Shown one piece after another: positions 1 to 5,221 of a stretch of 5,221 nucleotides of DNA. The stretch's first letter is position 1, and each line of letters starts with the position of its first letter. Position numbers and translations under genes: made by a program. The DNA is taken from positions 1-5,221 of the forward strand of contig QHRI01000313.1 in assembly GCA_003221375.1 (NCBI GenBank), read 5' to 3'. The DNA is from Verrucomicrobiota bacterium (GTDB lineage Bacteria; Verrucomicrobiota; Verrucomicrobiia; Chthoniobacterales; UBA10450). Under the pieces are notes generated by a model, which saw only the letters and a list, made by a program, of their open reading frames with translations, was not told the origin of the DNA and made no database searches.

Positions 1-569
1 ATGTTGTCCTGTCGGGAATCAATCTTGGTCTAAATCTCGGTAACTCCTGCTGGCATTCCGGAACGCTTGCGGCGGCAAAACAGGCAGCTTTACTCGGCCT
101 GCGGGGAATCGCCATCAGCACAGAGTTCAGTGATAAACAGGAACCGAATTTCTCTGCGCTTGAGCCATATGTAACCAAGGTGCTCCAGTTGCTACTGGAA
201 GAAAAAGCGATGTCGCTCGTCAACGTAAATTTGCCTCCAAAACCACGAGGCATCCGCTGGACCCGCCAGTCTGTGCGGCAGTACGACGGAAAAGTGGTTC
301 CGAGCAAGGATCCAATGGGCCGTCCAATTTACTGGTTCACTATTACACCCCTTGAGGGAGCAGAGGAAGGAACCGACCGCTGGGCAGTCGAACACAATTG
401 GGTTTCCATCACTCCGCTGCGCCTTGATCTCACCGACGAAAAAGGTCTCACCCGCGCGCTGGCGCTCCATCACACACCACCAATTGCTAGCGGAACATCA
501 GGCAAGTCACAAAGGAAGAAAAACTCCAGGCGCGGCATGAACAAAAAAGCGCGGCACGAAAAGAGCTAA
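1..569 (+). CDS. surE: SurE family 5'/3'-nucleotidase, 3' part (5' end outside window)
   Basis: SurE is a metal-dependent phosphatase that removes phosphate from nucleoside monophosphates in the cytoplasm. The reading frame is open from the window edge; the first complete codon is at 3, and 188 residues are visible before the TAA at 567-569. The fragment opens with VVLSGIN, the conserved SGIN block whose Asn (21-23) is a metal ligand in the family, followed by NLG and HSGTLAAAKQAALLGL, matching the usual SGTVAAAxxG-LG segment. Near the end, EGTDRWAVEHNWVSITPL matches the family's GTD-x-AV-x-x-G-Y-VSITPL signature. The N-terminal NDDG metal site is not in the window. A GTG at 180 could be taken for a start, but homology runs well upstream of it. 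The protein ends in a Lys/Arg-rich tail of about 20 residues that typical SurE proteins lack. The gene converges with the lipoprotein gene, with 38 bases between stops. Confidence 0.93.
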   Translation, partial: VVLSGINLGLNLGNSCWHSGTLAAAKQAALLGLRGIAISTEFSDKQEPNFSALEPYVTKVLQLLLEEKAMSLVNVNLPPKPRGIRWTRQSVRQYDGKVVPSKDPMGRPIYWFTITPLEGAEEGTDRWAVEHNWVSITPLRLDLTDEKGLTRALALHHTPPIASGTSGKSQRKKNSRRGMNKKARHEKS

Positions 570-607
570 CCGATGATGAAATCGCCAGGGGTTTACCGGA
601 ACACAGA

Positions 608-964
608 TCAGCGCTGCGTTTCACTTATCCTCTTAAACTCGAGCTTGGAGCCGCCGGGCTCTTGCAGCGTCATCCGGTCGCCGGAAATTGTCATCTGGTA
701 AACCGTCGTTGCGAATGGCGTCTCGATTTTGATTCGGTCCTGGTCGCCGAATTTGTACCGGCCACGCACGTCCCCGATAAGGACGGCGCCATTTGCCGAA
801 AATTCCCACAGGATTGTATTTGATCCCCCCATTAGGCGCCATTTGCCCACGATGGTGGAGTTTCCGCAGCCAGCCATCGCGAACAACAAAGCGATCGCGA
901 TTATCCATAATCGCGGTTTGGACTGAGAAAAAACAAATGGCATGACTGCCGATTTGTTACTCAT
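608..964 (-). CDS. Predicted small lipoprotein of unknown function
   Basis: Predicted 118-residue secreted lipoprotein. The N-terminus has basic residues (K4, K16, R18), a hydrophobic run LWIIAIALLFAM and then AGC, a near-consensus lipobox with Cys33 as the expected lipidation site. The mature part is about 85 residues. It contains IVGKWRLMG, WEFSANGAVLI, GRYKF and MTISGDRMTL, followed by a basic FKRI end. This alternating pattern resembles small single-domain beta proteins (DUF5640- or lipocalin-like) built on G-x-W, F-x-x-x-G and ISGD-x-L-x-L motifs, but I cannot name a family with confidence. The start is uncertain. ATG at 964 gives a normal n-region, ATG at 943 leaves a shorter one, and neither has a clear Shine-Dalgarno. 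A TTG at 1069 would add 35 residues that do not look like a signal region. It lies 148 bases downstream of the glycosyltransferase stop, on the same strand. Function unknown. Confidence 0.72.
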   Translation of the reverse strand: MSNKSAVMPFVFSQSKPRLWIIAIALLFAMAGCGNSTIVGKWRLMGGSNTILWEFSANGAVLIGDVRGRYKFGDQDRIKIETPFATTVYQMTISGDRMTLQEPGGSKLEFKRISETQR

Positions 965-1112
965 TCGCGACTGCTTTGTCCAGTGTGGCGAATTGAATGG
1001 CGCTGGAGCCGCTGTAGTCACAGCTCTGCAGGCCGCCCTCCTAGCATGAAAGCAAGGTCCACATGGCAATCGGCCACAAGCTGGGGCTACAACATCAAGG
1101 TAGCGTCCAGGA

Positions 1113-3017
1113 TCATTTGTGGACCGCTTCTGCCTGTGCCGGGCTAAGCACGTATGTGTAGAATAGGTGCTTGCCGCGCACTGTCCTCACTTCGCCATCT
1201 ACCCCGCCAGGGTATAGCTTATGGACCAGCTCCCGATACTGTTCGTTTCCCGGAAAGAAGAGAAACGCCAGCCCTTTGTTCCCGGCAGCGATCGATGTCA
1301 ATTCATTCGGAGGATTGTTTAGTGGAGTCCACTGCGGATTCGCCAGCAGGTACTGCGTAGTCGCGGGATCATACGCTGGCGAGCGCTGGCCGATCGTAAA
1401 TACATGATACCCGGGGCCGAGCGATGCCTGGTAGCGGCTCTGAGCAGTTTGAATTTCATAGTTCTGCTGGGCCGACCGGTATGCGCGGCTCCTCAGGCTC
1501 GCAGGGTCGGCGTAATACCGATGAAAGTAGAAACTCAGGTTGGACCAGCCAAGCAGTGATAAGCAAATGGCGAGCGTCGCAGGCAAGACCCAATGCAGCT
1601 TTGTGGGCAGTTCTACCTTGGTCGCTGTCGCGAATGCGCCTATGGGCACGGCTAGCGCAACATAGAACGCTGGGAAAGCCGGAGTCCAATGGTTAATCAG
1701 AGGCGGAGTACTGTTCGGATACGCGACAAACGTCCCGCCTATGAGCAAAGCGCCAAGTCCCGAAATGAGCATGAGAAACGCGGCTGGATGCCGCCAGTGC
1801 CATAGCAGTAGCGAAAACCCCAACACGAGTAGAGCTGCTTCGGCAGGCAAAAGCAGAGGCGCGTAATAAATGATGTCTTGTGAGCTATGACTGCTTATCC
1901 CAAGCAAGTTCTCACAGATAACTGGCGAAATTCTTTTCCACGTCTTGTCCAAGTCTTCAAAGCTGGTTGGAATGTGAGGAGACCATATTAGTAAGCTCGC
2001 TCCTCGACCAAAGTAGAGGTTGGGATGGCGTATAAAGTGAACTAAGAGCGGACCAAACCCTACAAGATAGCTACCGGCGAGCAGCAAAAAGCTGCTCAGG
2101 CAAAGGCGCGCCTGTTTCCAGTGAAAGACTAATATGTAACAGATGAAAAGAATCACGACAAATGGCAACAGTCGCGTCCCATAATAAAAGTACTCACTTA
2201 GCCCTGCCGACAAGCCAGCTAGCGCCCAATCCAACGGCCGGCGCGACCTCAGGCTACGTATCAAGAAAAAGAAGCAGGCTGCCCAGAAGAACTCTGTTGT
2301 GATGTTATTAAGCGCCAGGCGGCTGTAGTGAATATTGGATGCGCTAAACGCCAGTATCGCGGTTCCGACTATCGCGGCATACCTTCCCCATGTCCCGCGA
2401 ATTAACCCATATAACGGGAGAACCGTAGCAGCGCCGAACAAAGCAGCTGGAAGCCTTAGCGTTGCAAGGGTGTTGCCACCCACCTCGAGAAATCGTGATA
2501 CGATCCAAAACCACAGAGCGGGTAGATCTATCCCGCTCCATAGAGTGCTGAAGACTGATGGACCAAGAGCGGCGTGATTGATATAAGACTGAGCGGCGAC
2601 GGTGCCGGTCATTATTTCGTCCGGATAAATGTTGTCTGGGAAGCTGCTCAGATTCACCGTTCGGCAAAGCAACGCCAGCAGCACCAAACCAACGAATCCG
2701 ACAAATGTCTCGTTAGGACTAGCGAAGTAACAAAAGTCTCCTGTTAATGCAATCAGGAGCGCCCCTAGCACTCCGAATAAATAGGACGATCGGCTGCGCC
2801 ATGAAGTGGGGGTCTGAGTGATAGTATGACTTGTAAACGCCGGTATCCACTCTTGTCGCCCCCAGATCAACACAGCAAGCACGGCCGTGCCAATCAACAG
2901 CAGCATTGCCCAACGCCGAGTCGGCTCGCTTGCCAACAACAAAGTGCCAACGAGGGAGAAGAGGTAAGCAATCAGACCCCAGCAAAGGTTAGAGTAGTAC
3001 CTCATGAATCTGGCCAT
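1113..3017 (-). CDS. GT39/PMT-type membrane glycosyltransferase
   Basis: Predicted 634-residue polytopic inner-membrane protein resembling the dolichyl-phosphate-mannose protein mannosyltransferase/ArnT superfamily (GT39, PMT_2). Such enzymes transfer a sugar from a polyprenyl-phosphate carrier to a protein or lipid acceptor on the periplasmic face. Two hydrophobic segments lie near residues 11-29 and 36-52, followed by many more between about 77 and 490. The loop motif NIYPDEI (Asp133, Glu134) sits where this superfamily has its catalytic acidic residue, after a segment ending RTVNLSSFPD. HYSRLALNN at 230-238 matches a conserved R-x-x-x-N-type loop. Residues 500-634 are hydrophilic and probably form a periplasmic C-terminal domain. 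ATG at 3017 was chosen because it starts the first hydrophobic region properly; ATG at 3005 is also possible, and neither has a strong Shine-Dalgarno. Donor and acceptor cannot be read from sequence. No glycan-synthesis neighbours are visible. Confidence 0.85.
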   Translation of the reverse strand: MARFMRYYSNLCWGLIAYLFSLVGTLLLASEPTRRWAMLLLIGTAVLAVLIWGRQEWIPAFTSHTITQTPTSWRSRSSYLFGVLGALLIALTGDFCYFASPNETFVGFVGLVLLALLCRTVNLSSFPDNIYPDEIMTGTVAAQSYINHAALGPSVFSTLWSGIDLPALWFWIVSRFLEVGGNTLATLRLPAALFGAATVLPLYGLIRGTWGRYAAIVGTAILAFSASNIHYSRLALNNITTEFFWAACFFFLIRSLRSRRPLDWALAGLSAGLSEYFYYGTRLLPFVVILFICYILVFHWKQARLCLSSFLLLAGSYLVGFGPLLVHFIRHPNLYFGRGASLLIWSPHIPTSFEDLDKTWKRISPVICENLLGISSHSSQDIIYYAPLLLPAEAALLVLGFSLLLWHWRHPAAFLMLISGLGALLIGGTFVAYPNSTPPLINHWTPAFPAFYVALAVPIGAFATATKVELPTKLHWVLPATLAICLSLLGWSNLSFYFHRYYADPASLRSRAYRSAQQNYEIQTAQSRYQASLGPGYHVFTIGQRSPAYDPATTQYLLANPQWTPLNNPPNELTSIAAGNKGLAFLFFPGNEQYRELVHKLYPGGVDGEVRTVRGKHLFYTYVLSPAQAEAVHK

Positions 3018-3196
3018 TGTCGCGCGCTGCCGGTAATCCTTAATTGAAACATCCTAAACAGGATTACCAAACCTAATCCGGGTATTAGCGCGACGGCGAT
3101 CAGTTTAGAGAGAAGTGCCAATTCAAGCACCGCTCATGTGATGAGTTGGCTTAGGCAAGTCGTTCATCTGTGTGGCGTGCCTCGCGACAAAGGCGT
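3018..3196. other. Gene-free stretch upstream of the glycosyltransferase gene
   Basis: No credible gene is seen on either strand here. The stretch holds the GGTAATCCT/AGGATTACC inverted repeat described separately and a 5-bp hairpin (CTCAT-GTG-ATGAG, 3133-3145). I looked for a minus-strand promoter for the glycosyltransferase gene. The best candidate, TTGGTA followed 16 bases later by TTCAAT, is too weak to call. The region should contain that promoter unless transcription runs through from rpsA. Confidence 0.6.
3032..3068 (-). promoter_or_regulatory. 9-bp inverted repeat just upstream of the glycosyltransferase start
   Basis: GGTAATCCT (3032-3040) and AGGATTACC (3060-3068) are perfect inverted copies separated by 19 bases. 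The near arm lies 15 bases from the ATG at 3017. There is no T-run after the stem on either strand, so it does not look like an intrinsic terminator. It could be a repressor operator or an mRNA hairpin that limits access to the start. The role is inferred from position only. Confidence 0.35.
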
Positions 3197-3350
3197 GTCA
3201 TCCCGAGAACATCCAGCGATCTCTCAACAATGGCGTGGTAACAAGAGAGCGACGCGCGTGCAACCTTCGTGAGCGCCACCATCTACGCGGCGTAGTTTCC
3301 CAAGGATACGATTGGGAGATTCCTCTGTCGGCTGCGCGACTCGGGATGAC
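3197..3350. repeat. Short element bounded by perfect 11-bp inverted repeats
   Basis: GTCATCCCGAG (3197-3207) and CTCGGGATGAC (3340-3350) form a perfect 11-bp terminal inverted repeat around 132 bases. Read inward, both arms later carry a related inner block: GATCTC at 3218-3223 on the left, and GAATCTC on the complementary strand of the right arm. A 13-base palindrome, CTACGCGGCGTAG, lies at 3283-3295. No convincing protein is encoded. I recall similar GTCATCCCGAG-type short intergenic repeats from soil bacterial genomes; that is memory, not a search. It begins 16 bases after the rpsA stop, so it may also shape the rpsA mRNA 3' end. It could be a REP/MITE-like non-autonomous element. Confidence 0.6.
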
Positions 3351-3366
3351 CGCGTAGCGATCGAAC

Positions 3367-3873
3367 CTATTTCTTCTTGGAGTCCTTCTTTGACTCGCGC
3401 TTGGATTCTTTCGGTTCCTTCTCGGCTTTCTTGGATTCGCCGGGTCGATACTCTTCCTGTTCGGCGGCAGCGAACGCTTTCTCGAGCCCAACCATGTCTT
3501 CGCCCGGACGGAGTATGTCGAGGGCTTCGGCTTCTTTGCGTAATTGTTCCTCGGTGTAGTTCGCAGCCTTGATCGACAATCCGATGCGGCGCTCGAGTTT
3601 GTCCACCTTGATTACGCGCGCTTCAACTTCCTGACCGACTTTGAGGACGTCTTTCACTTTCGCCACGTGCTCTTCGCTCAATTGCGAGATGTGGACGAGG
3701 CCATCGATATCGTCTTGCAGCTGCACGAATGCGCCAAAGCTGGCGAGCTTCGTTACCTTGCCTTTAACCAGGTCGCCGATCTTGTATTTCTCATCGATCG
3801 TTTTCCATGGGTCATCGGCGAGTTGTTTGATCCCGAGGCTGATCCGCTGGTTTACCTTGTCGATATCGATCAC
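3367..3873 (-). pseudogene. rpsA: 30S ribosomal protein S1, C-terminal part after an in-frame stop
   Basis: This is the continuation of rpsA beyond the TAA at 3886-3888, in the same frame. The true homologous frame resumes at 3885 (IEAVVIDID), so the GTG at 3873 is only the first usable start codon and not a natural gene start; the nearest AAGG is 19 bases away. Numbered from the GTG at 5133, the segment holds the end of S1 domain 5 (to about residue 435, ISLG), the linker DDPWKTIDEKYKIGD, and a complete S1 domain 6 (about 454-521) with GKVTKLASFGAFV, DGLVHISQLS and GQEVEARVIKVD. It ends in a helical stretch and a highly charged Ser/Lys/Glu tail (about 566-588), closing with TAG at 3367. If made separately, this 168-residue chain would be an RNA-binding fragment without the ribosome-anchoring N-terminus. 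Confidence 0.85.
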
Positions 3874-3885
3874 TACGGCTTCGAT

Positions 3886-3888
3886 TTA
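3886..3888 (-). other. rpsA: Premature in-frame TAA in rpsA
   Basis: The coding strand reads Lys-Lys-Gly-Asp-TAA-Ile-Glu-Ala-Val-Val. The equivalent position in the other S1 domains is Glu in domain 1 (GAG), Gln in domain 3, Glu in domain 4 (GAA at 4147-4149) and Glu in domain 6 (GAA at 3628-3630). A single G-to-T change in a GAA codon gives this TAA. No frameshift is involved. The next base is A (TAA-A), which is not a classic leaky readthrough context. Confidence 0.93.
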
Positions 3889-5106
3889 GTCGCCTTTTTT
3901 GAAGACTTCGCTGGGATGATTGATTTTCCGGGTCCAGCTCAAGTCGGACACGTGAATCATGCCGTCGATGCCTTCCTCGAGTTCCACGAATGCGCCGTAG
4001 GCGGTCATGTTGCGGATCTTACCTTTCACCTGACTGCCGATGGTGAATTTCTTCTCGATCTCATCCCACGGATTCGGTTCCAACTGGCGCAAACCCAATG
4101 AAATCTTTTGCTCTTCCTTGTTCACACCGAGCACAACGGCTTCCACTTCCTGCCCGACGCTGAGGATATCGGAGGGTCGCATGATGCGTTTCGTCCAGGA
4201 AAGCTCGGACACATGGATTAGTCCTTCCACGCCTTCCTCGATTTCAACAAACGCCCCGTACGGAACGAGATTGGTGATCTTGCCTTTGATGCGTTGGCCG
4301 GCCGGGAAACGCTCCTCAATCTGATCCCACGGATTCTTCTGAGTTTGTTTAAGCCCCAGCGAAACGCGCTCTTTTTCCTTGTTGATGTCGAGCACGATGA
4401 CTTCTAGCTGCTGCCCGACTTTCAATAACTCATTGGGATGCCCAAGCCGGCCCCAGGTCATATCGGTAACGTGCAGCAAGCCATCCATCCCATCTAGATC
4501 GATGAATGCGCCGAAATCCGTGAGGTTCTTCACGGTGCCGACGACGCGGTCACCCACGTTGACGCCTTCCATGAATTTCTGCCGCTTTTCGCTCCGCTCC
4601 TTCTCGATCACCTCACGGCGGCTGAGAACGACGTTTTTGCGGTCGTCGTTGAGTTTAACGATCTTGAAATCGTAGGTGTTGCCAACGAATTGCTGCAAAT
4701 CCTTTGGTGGAACGACGTCGATTTGGGAAGCCGGCAAAAATGCCTCAACCCCGATGTTTACCATCAACCCGCCTTTCACTACCGATTTTACTTTGCCTTT
4801 GATGAGACCGTCGCCTTGGAAAACACCGACAATCTTGTTCCAATTTTGGCGGTAAGCGGCTTTCTCCTTAGAGAGAACAACCATGCCTTCTTCGTTTTCC
4901 AGCCGCTCCAGAAGCACGTCCACCTCGTCGCCGACCTCGAGGGAATCAACATCATCAAATTCTGCCAACGGGATCACGCCCTCGGATTTGTATCCGACAT
5001 CGACTAACACTTCGCGCGGGCGAACTTCCAATATGCGTCCCTTGACGATGCTTCCCTCACGGAAGTCCGGCATCGGCTTCGCCATTACATCCTGCATGTG
5101 AATCAT
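3886..5106 (-). CDS. rpsA: 30S ribosomal protein S1, N-terminal part (truncated by in-frame stop)
   Basis: S1 binds mRNA and docks it on the 30S subunit for translation initiation. Numbered from an upstream GTG at 5133, domain 1 is at about residues 27-89, domain 2 at 109-171, domain 3 at 194-262, domain 4 at 281-349, and domain 5 starts at 368 and is cut at 415. Domains 3-5 carry the S1 signatures GAFI/VDL-or-E, G-x-x-G-L/M-I/L-HV-D/E-x-x-W and KISLG/VSLG. Domains 1 and 2 are the divergent ribosome-binding type. I chose ATG at 5106 because AAGGAGG lies just upstream at 5120-5126; the GTG at 5133 lies upstream of that site and adds nine residues. This gives 406 residues before the TAA, and 579 if the stop is read through, close to the roughly 550-590 expected of a six-domain S1. 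Truncation would remove half of domain 5 and all of domain 6. Confidence 0.93.
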   Translation of the reverse strand: MIHMQDVMAKPMPDFREGSIVKGRILEVRPREVLVDVGYKSEGVIPLAEFDDVDSLEVGDEVDVLLERLENEEGMVVLSKEKAAYRQNWNKIVGVFQGDGLIKGKVKSVVKGGLMVNIGVEAFLPASQIDVVPPKDLQQFVGNTYDFKIVKLNDDRKNVVLSRREVIEKERSEKRQKFMEGVNVGDRVVGTVKNLTDFGAFIDLDGMDGLLHVTDMTWGRLGHPNELLKVGQQLEVIVLDINKEKERVSLGLKQTQKNPWDQIEERFPAGQRIKGKITNLVPYGAFVEIEEGVEGLIHVSELSWTKRIMRPSDILSVGQEVEAVVLGVNKEEQKISLGLRQLEPNPWDEIEKKFTIGSQVKGKIRNMTAYGAFVELEEGIDGMIHVSDLSWTRKINHPSEVFKKGD

Positions 5107-5119
5107 AAAATTAAGTCGG

Positions 5120-5126
5120 CCTCCTT
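5120..5126 (-). promoter_or_regulatory. rpsA: Shine-Dalgarno sequence of rpsA
   Basis: AAGGAGG on the minus strand lies 13 bases before the ATG at 5106. It is a full-strength site at a somewhat long spacing. It decides the start: the GTG at 5133 is upstream of it, and the next ATG (5097) is further away. An unusually strong site is notable because E. coli rpsA relies on leader structure instead. Confidence 0.7.
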
Positions 5127-5148
5127 CAGGCACTGAAACCTCCGCGCA

Positions 5149-5164
5149 TCCGGCGGCTGCCGGA
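5149..5164 (-). promoter_or_regulatory. Hairpin in the rpsA leader
   Basis: TCCGGC (5149-5154) and GCCGGA (5159-5164) form a perfect 6-bp GC-rich stem with a 4-base loop. It lies about 22 bases upstream of the Shine-Dalgarno on the minus strand. No T-run follows, so it is not a terminator. It could be a leader element for S1 autoregulation, but that is inference. Confidence 0.4.
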
Positions 5165-5176
5165 AGCGGAACGGGA

Positions 5177-5209
5177 CGGCACAGTAGGCGTTTTCTGTGC
5201 CGAGGTCAA
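5177..5209 (-). promoter_or_regulatory. Putative sigma70-type promoter of rpsA with an inverted repeat across spacer and -10
   Basis: On the minus strand TTGACC (5204-5209) is a 5-of-6 match to the -35 box. After 17 bases, TACTGT (5181-5186) keeps the three most conserved -10 positions (T, A and final T). An 8-bp perfect inverted repeat, CGGCACAG (5177-5184) and CTGTGCCG (5195-5202), with a 10-base gap covers the spacer and most of the -10 box, as an operator might. Transcription would start near 5174. The repeat could instead be an mRNA hairpin if transcription starts upstream of the window. Confidence 0.4.
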
Positions 5210-5221
5210 CTACATGACGTC

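Noticed and set aside
570..607. Terminator between the convergent surE and lipoprotein genes
   Set aside because: No stem with an adjacent T-run is visible on either strand in the 38 bases.
1011..1024. GCTGT-AGTC-ACAGC hairpin upstream of the lipoprotein gene
   Set aside because: A 5-bp stem is expected by chance in a stretch this long and it has no T-run or other supporting signal.
965..1069. 35-residue N-terminal extension of the lipoprotein from a TTG
   Set aside because: It would bury the signal peptide behind a Cys/Arg/Pro-rich stretch unlike any signal n-region; internal ATG starts fit better.
3172..3491. Small open frames (61 and 97 codons) across the repeat element
   Set aside because: They cross the terminal inverted repeat, one runs antisense into rpsA coding sequence, and their products are Arg/Pro-rich without motifs.
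3886..3905. Programmed frameshift at the A6 run before the rpsA stop
   Set aside because: The coding-strand A6 followed by GG looks slippery, but the conserved sequence after the stop is in the same frame as before it, so one frameshift would not restore S1.
3544..4101. Plus-strand 185-codon open frame opposite rpsA
   Set aside because: It lies antisense to strongly conserved S1 coding sequence, has no start signal or recognisable motif, and spans the interrupted codon only as a mirror of the real frame.
5107..5133. GTG at 5133 as the rpsA start
   Set aside because: The strong AAGGAGG lies downstream of this GTG and upstream of the ATG at 5106, and the extra nine residues do not resemble S1 N-termini.

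Overview
This window looks like chromosomal DNA of a Gram-negative-type bacterium with moderate to high GC. It carries four genes: the end of surE on the plus strand, then a small lipoprotein gene, a large membrane glycosyltransferase gene and rpsA (ribosomal protein S1), all three on the minus strand. The six-domain S1, the lipoprotein signal and a short dispersed-repeat-like element with GTCATCCCGAG ends would suit a soil lineage such as Verrucomicrobiota or Acidobacteriota. That placement is from memory and is weak.

Layout from left to right. 1-569: the 3' part of surE, a survival-protein/5'-nucleotidase family gene whose first part lies outside the window. 608-964: a convergent gene for a predicted small lipoprotein of unknown function. 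1113-3017: a 634-residue polytopic protein of the GT39/PMT type. 3018-3366: a 349-base gap holding a 9-bp inverted repeat just upstream of the glycosyltransferase gene and a 154-bp element bounded by perfect 11-bp inverted repeats just downstream of rpsA. 3367-5106: rpsA. 5107-5221: the rpsA leader, with a strong Shine-Dalgarno sequence, a short hairpin and a plausible promoter whose spacer and -10 box lie inside an 8-bp inverted repeat.

The most notable feature is that rpsA is interrupted by a single in-frame TAA at 3886-3888, inside the fifth of six S1 domains. The frame is the same on both sides and both sides are well conserved. The aligned position is glutamate in domains 1, 4 and 6, and the domain 4 and 6 codons are GAA, so one G-to-T change explains the stop. 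Because rpsA is generally essential in Gram-negative bacteria, this is either a sequencing or assembly error, a real mutation tolerated through suppression or a second copy, or a true split of S1 into two chains.

The genes do not form an obvious pathway. SurE acts on nucleotides, S1 on mRNA binding at the ribosome, the GT39 protein on envelope or protein glycosylation, and the lipoprotein is of unknown role. I saw no CRISPR array, tRNA, rRNA or transposase gene, and nothing that amounts to a new multi-gene system.
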